The position numbers and the translations under genes are program-made. A model generated the notes under the pieces. That model was not told the origin of the DNA, did not search any database, and worked only from the letters and a program-made list of their open reading frames with translations. Positions 21,175 to 28,665 of a stretch of 28,665 bases of DNA are shown here, one piece after another (position 1 is the stretch's first letter; every line of letters begins with the position of its first letter). The stretch lies in the NCBI GenBank assembly GCA_027604685.1, contig JADHYX010000290.1, positions 1-28,665 of the forward strand, in the 5' to 3' direction. This DNA is from Lobulomyces angularis. Its lineage: Eukaryota > Chytridiomycota > Chytridiomycetes > Lobulomycetales > Lobulomycetaceae.

Positions 21175-23136
21175 TTAGGGTGACATATTTATTTTGAGAG
21201 GGGAAATGGATATTCCTTCAAAGATTTCCCTTTTTTCCATTGTAGACTTCTCAACCACCTCTTTATCTTCAGGAAACTCTTTAAAAATTTGTTGCAAATC
21301 TTCCCTAGTTAAAACGTAGATGTCGGTGTTACAGGTTGCTTTTACTGAAGTTTCATGTTTTAGTCCTAAAACTACCCCAAATTCACCTTTAATGAAGTTT
21401 AAGAAAGAATAAAAAATTATCTAGGTAGTTACCGCAATGTCCTCCCTCAGTCAGAATTACGGAGCCAAACTTATCTTCGGGATCGTCTGATTTAAAAACT
21501 TCCACACGTCCTAAAAAAAAAAATTATATAAAAGCTGTAAAAAAAATTTCTAATATGTTTGTAAACTCCCTCTTTTTACTATGTAATTAGTGGAAAAAAA
21601 AAAAAAAAAAAAAAACCTTTTAAAATAAAAAAAAAAACCAAACCGATATCTCCCTTATGACACAAATATTCATTGGTAGTAAATAAATTCAGTTTCATAG
21701 AAAGGGCTACTCTTTTTCTAAAACCAACTGAACAATCTTTAAAAATTTCTGCCTATTTTACAAAAAAAAACAACAAAAAGGTTGGTCGAAGAATATGTGA
21801 CGTTACAATACATTACTGATAATTTTATTGTTTAAACTAAGAGCGATTTCAGTTTTGAAAGTAGTAGGAAGATCTGAAAAGACGTTTTGAACATCAACTC
21901 CTTTACTTCTTTTCCAAACGAATTCATAATACTCTATTACTCTTTGTTGAATGCTAGCGTCCATGTTTCTAACTTTCATGTAGTTTGTTATTGCGGTTAA
22001 TCGTTGCTTGAATGTAACTCTCGCAGAATCTCTATTTGATAACGTAGAAGCAATTGTACCAGAAACATATACCAAAAAAAACATTCCTGTTAGCATTGAC
22101 AATAGGGCAACGATTCGCTCAGCATCATTTGTTGCATGAATATCGCCATATCCTGTGGTTGACATAGTAGTAACTTTTATTTTCAACAAATAAAAACGTT
22201 ATAACGAAAATTTGCATTTAATACCCGTCCAATAGATACACAAAACGTAAATTGATGCAGGAGAAGTAGACCCTACAAAGTCAGCTTTCCATTTGGACCA
22301 CCATGAATCTTCAATACAGTGATTATCAATTCCGTGGGGACACGATAAACTGAACCAGATACAGGCAATGGAATGAACAATCACAATTAGGTAGGTTAAA
22401 ATTTTCAACACCAGTATTGTCACTCCAGCATGTAATTTTTGTTCTATCGTGTTGTTATAACTTAGAAAGAACAACCATATTGGATAAATTACCTTGAACT
22501 CTAAAATAATAAATTGTCCTTGAAATTCTTAAAAATTTTGGAAGTCTAACAAGACTTAGCAATCTCCATAGATCCAATCCAGGAATTAAAAAGCCAAACA
22601 GAGTAAAAAAATCGTATGGTAAATTTAAAATTGTGTCAACTTTAAACTTTTTAGAATTAATGTAATGCTTTCTCATGTCCGCTTGATTTATTACCCAGAA
22701 TCCTGTAACAATATATTATTAGTATAAAACATTATAATAAATTTTAGATTGATTTTATTCAGAAACGGTTTTTAATTTTGAAACTTCAATTAAAAAATTA
22801 ATGCTATAAATTTCAAAATCTCTCTGTAAAAATAAAAGTAAATTATATATTACCATTATACAGAAATGAGGTGTGCATTTTAAAATAAATGTCAACAAAA
22901 AATATTATGTCAAAAGTATAATTAGCAATAAATGCAAATAAAAATTCATTGTAAAAGCAGGCTTGATAAGTGATAAGCATTGAAGAAAACACCTCAACAA
23001 ACACCATAAATTTACTCCAATTTTTTAAAAACGAATTATCAGGAATAAGGTAGAAAGTTGTTAAAGAGATAAATTGAGATTCTCTAACAGATCTTGCTGA
23101 ATGACCGGTAGGTATTCTTTGTAAAGAATGATCCAT
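21175..23136 (-). CDS. Voltage/cyclic-nucleotide-type K+ channel with CNBD and GYGD filter
   Basis: Exons: 23136-22854, 22702-22493, 22443-22225, 22173-21812, 21752-21644, 21578-21567, 21510-21433, 21386-21175; 1485 nt, 494 aa. It has six-helix channel architecture. S2/S3 is YTFDIIFFVDIYFK, and the S4 region is RLLSLVRLPKFLRISR with regularly spaced arginines. S5 is LIVIVHSIACIWF. The pore is YWTVTTMSTTGYGDIHAT with the potassium filter TGYGD (G245-D248), and S6 is FFLVYVSGTIASTL. The C-linker (QQRVIEYYEFVWKRSKGVD, VFSDLPTTFKTEIALSLN) is typical of CNG/HCN/KCNH channels. The cyclic-nucleotide-binding domain runs from about residue 360 (FKDCSVGFRKR, HKGDI, GGHCGEFGVVLG). The domain is odd: around GDI the usual E-M-Y-I-I strand is missing or hidden in a T22 tract. 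It lacks a clear PKG-like RxA motif after the E-F-G turn. The N-terminus may extend upstream, because the frame is open to 23229. The filter predicts K+ selectivity, unlike animal CNG channels. Confidence 0.88.
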
Positions 23137-23746
23137 TATAGATTTTGGTAGATTTAGAGGAAAACTTGTGTAGTTTTTGAATGTATTTGAATTAGAATGT
23201 AAATTGCTTTTAGAAAGTAAAATAGTGCTTTAAAATGTAAAATGGTTCTTTTGACACTATTAACTTTATTTCTATACCTTAAATTTAGGAGGTATTATGA
23301 GGAAATGGAATAATCAATTTAAGTTATTTGGTGCTGAATCTAAAATTTCCTCACTAATTTTTTCTGCGCCCTGATAACTTGTTTGAAATTATTTGTCTGG
23401 CTAATAAAAATCTCTTTTTATTTTGATATAAATAGGAATAGGAATTTCAAAAATATACCAATTTTCAGTTTAAAGCTATGTTTACAATAGGATTCATTAA
23501 TAAATTTTAGCTTTGTACTGAAAATTAGATTATTTCTCCAAATAAACCGTACATATTTCTAAATTTTATGAGATTAAATCAGTTTGATTTAGGTTATTAA
23601 CTTTTATCTTTTTAAAAAGAAACAATTCTAAATGTTACTTAGGCATATTCTGTTTTAACCATTATGGTGGCTTCCTTTTTCATTTTTTTTTTTTTTAATA
23701 CTTTTTCAGAATCCAAAAGTTAAGTTAAAAATATTGTGCAATAATA
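23137..23746. other. Divergent intergenic region between K+ channel and LARP7-like genes
   Basis: This 610-bp gap holds the promoters of two divergent genes. A minus-strand open stretch 23137-23229 could encode extra N-terminal residues of the channel if an acceptor at about 23230 (TTTTAAAG) is used. Beyond that I see only AT-rich sequence with a T-run at about 23684-23697. Confidence 0.45.
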
Positions 23747-25302
23747 ATGAAAAAAGTAGCTTCCATATTGCATCTATTAGGAGTATATCTTAGTAACAAG
23801 CAAATTAATCAAACTACGAAAAATGCTGCAACCCTTAATTTCATCATTTCGGATGATGAGTGTAAGACTAAAACTCTTTTTTGGCTGTTATAACACACCT
23901 TTTTAATAAAGTTTTTATTCTTTTATCCATTTTCTTAATTTAAAAAATAGTTATACCAATCGCGTACTTCCAAACTTTAAAGGCAATGAAGAAGTATAAA
24001 GTAGATGAGATTCTTGAATCAATCAAATTTTCAAACAATATTTTTGAATTGAATGTGGATAAGACTTGTTTGAGGAGAACAAGACCATTTGATGACTTTA
24101 ATATTGAAGCCGTTGAAATTGAAAATTCTTCTTCAACAAAAAGGGAAAATATTTTAGTATCTTTTGGATTTCCAGAATATGCAAATTTAGATGATGTTAT
24201 CTTACTTTTTTCTAATTTTGGAGAAGTGCACGATGTTTCTGCGTTTAATTCGAAAGATTTTACTGAATATTATAATAGCTCTGATAATAAAATAATAAAT
24301 GATGAAGAAGAACTACATAGAAAAAGAAATGGGGTATATAATAATAAAAAATTTTCTAGAAGTTTATTATATTATTTTATTTTTATTCATAGAAATCGTA
24401 TAAAGTAAAATTTGCAACAATGGATTCCCTAATTTCTGCATTGATTAATCAACATTATTTCGAGGGCTTGAAGATTTGGGTTCGACCTTACATCGAGGAA
24501 ATTAATTCTGAAAACGAAATATTAAATCTGTTGCCATCTCATTTGAAAAAAGGTAAAACCGATTATCCATTAAATCGCGTCGTCTATTTTGATTTGAAAT
24601 TTTTGGATATGAATTTACAGTTAAAAAAAAAAATTAAATTGTTATTGGAGAAATTTGCTCCGATTGTCTTGATAGATTATGATGTGAGTAGTAAATGTTT
24701 TGAAAAAAAAACATTATTTATGATTTTTTTCTTACATATAGTACATCCCAAATTTTGGTTTTTGTAGACTAAAAACTTCAGTGGCTGATTTAATATGTGA
24801 TTTGATAAATAAAGAAGGTGGTTTAATACTTGATGAAATAAATATACCAGTGAAATTAATGCAAGGTAAAGATTCTAATTAAGAAGTTCATGAGTTTTTT
24901 ATTTTTATTTTAGGAAAGGAGGAAAAATTGTACTGGAAAGTGTCAAAGGAAAGAGAAAAAAAGAAAAGTGTACAAAATTTGCATATTCGAAAAAGATTGT
25001 TGAATTCTTCTAGAGGAGTGAATAATAGTTTAAATAAAAAAAATAGAGGAATTAAGCGAAGCACAGAGAATTGGATAGATGAAACGTTATCTTCACCTGT
25101 AGAGGAAATATATGCAGAAGGCAGAAAGGAAAATAATAGAAAGAGAATTTCAACGGATTTAAATCAAGGAAAATTGATATTTAATGAAAAGAGAAAGCCT
25201 TTAAGAGGGAAACGGTTGAAACTGTTTGAAAATATAAAGAAGAAAGAAGATACACAAATTTTTAATAATTTGCTGACAAGTTTTTCTAAACTAGATGTAT
25301 GA
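23747..25302 (+). CDS. LARP7: LARP7/p65/Pof8-like La-related protein with La motif, RRM and xRRM
   Basis: Exons: 23747-23861, 23951-24333, 24393-24683, 24742-24865, 24914-25302; 1302 nt, 433 aa. Residues about 1-85 form a diverged La motif. The C-terminal half is recognisable (FIPIAYFQTLKAMKKYKVDEI, ELNVDKTCLRRTRPF), but the usual FYFSDxNLxxD is absent. An RRM follows (ILVSFGFP, VILLFSNFGEVHDVSAF, YKVKFATMDSLISALI). A second RRM from about residue 230 has the atypical features of an xRRM: APIVLIDYDYIPNFGFCRLKTSVADLICDLI, then KLMQGKEEKLYWKVSKEREKKK, aligning with human LARP7 RFKTPEDA...LSGDHEQRYWQK. The tail is highly basic. Family members bind a specific Pol II or Pol III RNA: telomerase RNA (ciliate p65, fission-yeast Pof8) or 7SK (LARP7). 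Which RNA applies here is not visible. The La-motif erosion is reminiscent of Pof8. Confidence 0.82.
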
Positions 25303-25554
25303 AAACAAAAATATTTTAGAATTTTTTTAATTACCCCCCAAAATAAATTATTAATTTTGTCCAATTAAAAATTCTTTCAGTACTTTAAAAATCGTATTAG
25401 TGCAAAAAGGCTTTATATTATCATTTAGGTAATACTTAATATGACAACTTTTTCACGATTTAGAGATCAGAATTTAAAAAAAAAAAAACAGTGCTAAAAT
25501 TGTATTTCACAATTTCATTTAATAAAATTGATATTTTCTTAAATATCACAACAA
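25303..25554. other. LARP7-like 3' flank, no gene seen
   Basis: The gap is AT-rich with a poly-A tract (25469-25489). It must contain the LARP7 3' UTR and the promoter of the candidate small gene starting at 25555. Nothing else was recognised. Confidence 0.4.
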
Positions 25555-26051
25555 ATGACCCATAACTCGTCGGTTAATGACTCTGAAGTAAGGCTGCTTA
25601 TTTCTGAAGAAATATCGAAAAAAATGGGGACAAGGTTTCCAAGTAAAAAAAAAGAAAGTTTCTCGATGTGAATATTTTGATGGCCAAAGAGGTTTTTTAG
25701 AATTTTGCGCACATGTTTTAAGTTTCATATAACCAAGGATTTGCTGCATTGGAAGTGTATGTAGCATATGAGTTGAAATACTGTAACAAACACTCTATTA
25801 AATCGGACTCTATTGTAAACTTAATTAATGTGAGCCAGCCAGAAGTCCTATCAATAATCCAATATATTTTTATCGTTTAGAATGTACTTATTAGAAGGGT
25901 ACACCAAGTTCCTATATTTTTTGTCTCATCTGGAAGACTCATATCTATCTCACTATTAAAACGGCCAACAGAAGAAAACTTTTTTTTTTCTGGTTGCATT
26001 AAAACGGTATTTAGGTTAACAGTACCAGTATTTGGAGCTTTATTTTTATAG
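25555..26051 (+). CDS. Candidate small spliced gene, unidentified
   Basis: A hand-built model has exons 25555-25642, 25723-25829 and 25881-26051; 366 nt, 121 aa. Junctions are GT-AG and in phase (donors GTAAAA and GTGAGC, acceptors TTTTAAG and ATCGTTTAG). The first two exons carry coding-like sequence (SVNDSEVRLLISEEISKKMG, then GFAALEVYVAYELKYCNKH) with predicted helices, loosely like a cyclin-fold/ORC6 N-terminal repeat. That likeness is weak and should not be used as a name. The third exon is hydrophobic and low-complexity and may be wrong. An intron from 26009 to 26051 would end the protein at an immediate TGA instead. Neighbouring candidates lie on the same strand within 100 bp. Confidence 0.3.
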
Positions 26052-26057
26052 TGATTG

Positions 26058-26582
26058 ATGGGATATCTTAACCTTTACGGATCAATAACGAATCTCAGTC
26101 AGGATCAGGAGCATAACTTTTATTTAAACCCAGAATTTCCAGATAATGACTTTGAACTTTCCGGCAACAATCATTTATGTTCAGTATTTAACCACACTTT
26201 TGCCTTGGTACACTTTTGCCTTGGTAAAAGGAAAACATAAAACATTTAAAATTTTTCTTTTTTTTTTTTTCTGTAAGTTTACATTGAATTTGATACCATA
26301 CCTCAAAAAAGCTATTTGGACAATTAAACTGAGTTTCAGAATAGTCAAGTTATACAAATTAGTTCTTGTTACTTCTCAATTGCATGGAAATTGTTAATTT
26401 CTTTTCTATGAAGCAGTACAGCATTATACATGTAAAATATATTAAAACCTTTCTCTACTTAAGTACTGATTGTAATTTAAGGTGAAAAACACATCAAATT
26501 ATCCAGTAACCTTGGTTACTTCATCGGAGGTCTTATAATTGCTGAATTGAGTTTAGCTATGTGCATTTCAATACGTAACTAG
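26058..26582 (+). CDS. Candidate small spliced gene, unidentified
   Basis: The model has exons 26058-26183, 26278-26392 and 26482-26582; 342 nt, 113 aa, in phase with GT-AG junctions. Coding-like segments are an acidic first exon (LNPEFPDNDFELSGNN), a second exon rich in K, L and aromatic residues (LIPYLKKAIWTIKLSFRIVK), and a third exon with a hydrophobic stretch (LGYFIGGLIIAELSLAM) that could be a membrane helix. The first intron contains a perfect 16-bp tandem duplication. I do not recognise the protein. A PEX11-like helical arrangement was considered but is not supported. The third exon could splice onward instead of ending at the TAG. Confidence 0.28.
26195..26226. repeat. Perfect 16-bp tandem duplication
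   Basis: The unit CACTTTTGCCTTGGTA occurs twice head-to-tail (26195-26210 and 26211-26226) with no mismatch. It lies in what is modelled as the first intron of the 26058-26582 candidate gene and creates two competing GT donors. A recent replication slip is the simplest explanation. Confidence 0.85.
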
Positions 26583-26820
26583 TAAACGTTGGTGGTGGTT
26601 GATTTAAATCACTGTTGCCATTGTGCCATTTTTTAATGTTAACTCCAGGCTTAAGTACTTCAACAGAGAAGTTTTAATGACAAGGTGTTTTTAAATTTAA
26701 TTTTTTCAAAAGAAGAGATTACTTTAACACAATTTAAATAAAAGTTTATGTGTGATTAATACAAGGAATAAATAATTAAAAAATATTTGTGATTTATTTA
26801 AAAAAAATTTTTTTTTTAAG
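26583..26820. other. Gap between candidate exons
   Basis: A short plus-strand coding-like stretch at about 26650-26681 (LKYFNREVLMTR) sits between an acceptor TTAACTCCAG and a donor GTGTTT, so this may include one exon of an unresolved gene. The rest is AT-rich. No other feature was recognised. Confidence 0.25.
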
Positions 26821-27059
26821 ATCTTTCTTTTGCATGACAGTATTGAAATTGGAATTAAATTCCAAAGCTTAAAAACTCTTCACTACATCATTTGCAATTT
26901 TTCCTTGGAAAAATTGAGTTATGGACTTCATTTAATAGATAAAAGTAAGTTTTTTTTTAAAAAAAAAAAGTGAATCCAAATTACTTAATTATTTATATAG
27001 ATTGGAGATACATATTTTATCCACGATTTGTACCTTATTTTTATACCATAAGTTTTTAA
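26821..27059 (+). CDS. Candidate exon pair of an unresolved gene (3' end)
   Basis: Exon 26821-26944 follows a strong acceptor (T-run then AAG) and ends at a near-perfect donor, GTAAGT. The next exon, 27001-27059, follows TATATAG and reaches a TAA. The frame reads FLLHDSIEIGIKFQSLKTLH ... LEKLSYGLHLIDK, then NWRYIFYPRFVPYFYT. There is no ATG, so an upstream exon is needed and I could not fix it. The product is not recognised. A downstream frame of about 40 codons (from 27075, LIKALSIWSVNLLPMFHYC) is also coding-like but out of phase with this pair. Confidence 0.28.
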
Positions 27060-27612
27060 AATGATTTTCCAGTGCTGATCAAAGCGCTTTCAATTTGGAG
27101 TGTTAATTTACTCCCAATGTTCCACTACTGTTCATTTTTTATAAACTTTTTGCCAAAGGTAGCATTACAGTTGGAAACATATTTTACAATTTTATAAAAA
27201 AAGAAAGTGAAAATGAAATTTGCACAAATTTTAGCTTTAAATGCATATTAACTGGATCACTGAAAAAATTGCGTGGTGTTGAAACCCTAGCATAAAAAAT
27301 TAAAGAAAATTAGCTATTAAATTACTTAATAATATTAAAATTTAATTTAAAGAAAGCATTAAAAACTTGAGTAAATTTTAAAAAGAAATATTATCGAAAG
27401 TTTCCATAAAAATATAACATTAGAATGAATTGCGATCAGAATATATACTAAATTTTTTAAAAGTCTGAAAGGGTAAAACTGGAAGTTTATTTTTTTTTTG
27501 TTGATTTACAAGGGTTTCTTCGTTACACAAACTCTTGCTTCATTTATTTTTTCAATAAAAAACTCATTACTTGATCTATTTTATACTCTTACCATATTAC
27601 AAAAAATAACTA
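27060..27612. other. Unresolved region with coding-like frames
   Basis: Plus-strand frames at about 27075-27197 and 27195-27296 (KKESENEICTNFSFKC; GSLKKLRGVETLA) look coding but cannot be linked into one gene by phase. From 27300 to 27600 the sequence is AT-rich and featureless. It could be decayed or wrongly split. Confidence 0.2.
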
Positions 27613-27753
27613 TTACAAGCGAGTTTCAAAACTATATTTGCTAACCCCAGTGTACTTGATGAAGTAAGTGAGTACCAGAAGGATGATTTTAACAATGTTA
27701 ATGAAGATTACAGGACAGCTTTTAATTACGATCAAAATCAGTTTGGATCATAA
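27613..27753 (+). CDS. Coding-like fragment, possible terminal exon
   Basis: A 46-codon plus-strand frame ends at TAA (27751-27753). It reads LLQASFKTIFANPSVLDEVS, then an acidic, asparagine-rich tail ending NYDQNQFGS. A possible acceptor (ATTACAAG) lies at 27618-27619. There is no ATG. Its acidic composition differs from the surrounding AT-rich noise, which would give K, N, F and I. It is not recognised. Confidence 0.22.
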   Translation, partial: LQASFKTIFANPSVLDEVSEYQKDDFNNVNEDYRTAFNYDQNQFGS

Positions 27754-28008
27754 ATGTAACTGAATAAACGATTGCTTGCCAAACTTGACATGTAAGTAAT
27801 ATTTTGTATAAATAGTTCATCTTCTGTATAATTTAGAAATATCAAACTTCCATTACTGTATTCACAATTAAAACTATCAAAAACCAAGTATTCTTTATCA
27901 CAGGAATATATCACGAAGAAGAAAATCTTTCTTAGAAAATAAAAAAATATTTGTTTATTTATAGTTTTAAAAGGTGTTCACATTGTCGAACCAGGTAGAA
28001 TACAAAAC

Positions 28009-28099
28009 AAAACTTCATTTGCAAAGGTACTTACTACTGTTTCGTTACAAAGGTAAAATACAAATGTTTTGTTCCAAAGGAAAACTGCATTCATAACAG
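28009..28099 (+). repeat. Left arm of ~92-bp inverted repeat
   Basis: This segment is the reverse complement of 28573-28665 with about five differences (two small indels, three substitutions), roughly 94-95% identical. It begins AAAACTTCATTTGCAAAGG and ends CTGCATTCATAACAG. Within and beside it a 13-bp phrase, GGTARAATACAAA, occurs twice directly (27994-28006 and 28052-28064). Such arms are typical of foldback/MITE-like elements or of a local inverted duplication. No target-site duplication can be checked because the other arm reaches the window edge. Confidence 0.9.
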
Positions 28100-28356
28100 A
28101 GGGGGAGGTAGGGATATAATCCAACGCTTGAAAAAGGCATTAACACTGCACAGTTTGACCCCAAAAGAAATATAAGAGTTCACACTGCGATAATGCAACT
28201 ACTATTTAAAAAGTAAAAATCTCTCAGTAGCTACATGGAAAGTAATTAACATTAATCTATCACAAAAAAACTCATTTTGTAATTATCTGGTTAAATAGCT
28301 TCTGACTTTTTCTTAATAATTTCATTCAACTAAAACCCAAGTTAGCTACCGAATTA
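28100..28356. other. Spacer inside the inverted repeat, upstream of the 74-codon ORF
   Basis: This 257-bp sequence lies between the left arm and the ATG at 28357. It opens with a G-rich patch (AGGGGGAGGTAGGG) that is unusual for this window. It likely carries the promoter/5' UTR if the ORF is expressed. No other feature was seen. Confidence 0.4.
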
Positions 28357-28581
28357 ATGAGTCAACTAAACCAATCTCCATCACTTCAATTGGTTAATAT
28401 GGATTACATGCATATATCCAGAAAAACTTTTCAATTAGACCCTATTGAAATCGATAGACTTAGAAAAAAGCTTATCGAACAAAGTTCAACCTCAATTGCA
28501 AAATTGAGTTCAACAATTTCTAATTTGTATGAAAAAATTCAATTAGTAGAAAGTGGAATTCAACAAAATGAACTGTTATGA
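28357..28581 (+). CDS. Small helical protein of 74 aa, unidentified
   Basis: An uninterrupted ATG-to-TGA frame encodes a protein with an N-terminal segment (SLQLVNMDYMHISRK) and then a long stretch of amphipathic helix from about residue 27 to the end (DPIEIDRLRKKLIEQSS, then LSSTISNLYEKIQLVESG). Hydrophobic residues follow a heptad-like spacing, so it could form a coiled coil, as in small subunits of multiprotein complexes. I cannot name it. Its composition is much richer in E, Q, S and D than random AT-rich frames. The last three codons (CTG TTA TGA) are the first bases of the right inverted-repeat arm, so the gene and the repeat are physically fused. Confidence 0.5.
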   Translation: MSQLNQSPSLQLVNMDYMHISRKTFQLDPIEIDRLRKKLIEQSSTSIAKLSSTISNLYEKIQLVESGIQQNELL

Positions 28582-28665
28582 ATGCAGTTTTTCCCTTGGA
28601 ACAAAACATTTGTATTTTACCTTTGTAACCAAACAGTAGTAAATTACCTTTGGAAATGAAGTTTT
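28573..28665 (-). repeat. Right arm of ~92-bp inverted repeat (reaches window end)
   Basis: This is the reverse complement of 28009-28099, with 473 bp between the arms. It starts inside the stop region of the 74-codon ORF and continues to the last base, so its true outer boundary is unknown and the repeat may be longer. If transcribed across, the two arms could pair into a long hairpin. Confidence 0.9.

Noticed and set aside
25546..25767. 73-codon minus-strand ORF (MLHTLPMQQ...)
   Set aside because: It is the mirror of the plus-strand candidate gene, whose frame has better composition and splice sites.
25555..25829. Naming the 25555 candidate as ORC6
   Set aside because: Helix-rich pattern is only loosely similar to the cyclin-like repeat of ORC6; no diagnostic motif is present.
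26278..26582. Naming the 26058-26582 candidate as PEX11
   Set aside because: Helical, basic and membrane-like segments are reminiscent, but the family's conserved positions could not be matched.
1..28665. CRISPR arrays, operons, ribosome-binding sites, bacterial terminators
   Set aside because: The window is spliceosomal-intron-rich eukaryotic DNA; no regularly spaced repeats or bacterial signals occur.
1..28665. tRNA or rRNA genes
   Set aside because: I looked for the TTCGA/TTCAA arm with paired acceptor stems and found no convincing cloverleaf; a tRNAscan/Infernal run would be decisive.

Overview
This is AT-rich nuclear DNA from a eukaryote with small, densely packed, intron-rich genes. 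Introns are mostly 38-90 nt with GTA-type donors and T-rich TAG acceptors, and the gaps between genes are short and full of poly-A/T. The gene set points to an early-diverging, zoosporic-type fungus or close relative (Rozella/chytrid/Blastocladiomycota grade). It combines an animal-type (IIC) Na+/K+-ATPase, a half-size ABCA transporter, a GYG-type cyclic-nucleotide-binding K+ channel, SETD9, an Atos/FAM214 protein and PARP, a set largely missing from yeasts. The organism call is inference. A 10-N assembly gap lies at 10817-10826.

Layout: 1-270 (-) first exon of an unidentified membrane protein running off the edge; 611-4687 (-) P-type IIC ATPase, 16 exons; 5026-5880 (-) FKBP12-type prolyl isomerase built with microexons of 18, 4 and 11 nt; 6268-7403 (-) Atos/FAM214 family protein; 8231-8886 (-) putative secreted protein; 9221-10742 (-) two-finger C2H2 protein; 10743-13965 no supported gene; 13966-16085 (+) WGR-PARP, 11 exons; 16208-19940 (-) half-size ABCA, 14 exons; 20090-20898 (+) SETD9-like SET protein; 21175-23136 (-) CNBD K+ channel; 23747-25302 (+) LARP7/p65/Pof8-like RNA-binding protein; 25303-28665 a poorly resolved stretch with small spliced-ORF candidates and a ~92-bp inverted repeat beside a 74-codon ORF.

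For the ATPase, FKBP, Atos, PARP, ABCA, SETD9, channel and LARP7 genes I worked out exon models by hand. Every model keeps phase and its coding length is an exact multiple of three (for example 3339, 390, 921, 1536, 2970, 747, 1485 and 1302 nt). That is strong internal support that these genes are intact.

The genes form no single pathway. Two themes recur: membrane transport and excitability (ATPase, K+ channel, ABCA), and nuclear or RNA regulation (PARP, SETD9, LARP7, C2H2, Atos). ABCA and SETD9 are divergent across only 149 bp and may share a promoter. PARP/ABCA and SETD9/channel are tightly convergent pairs.
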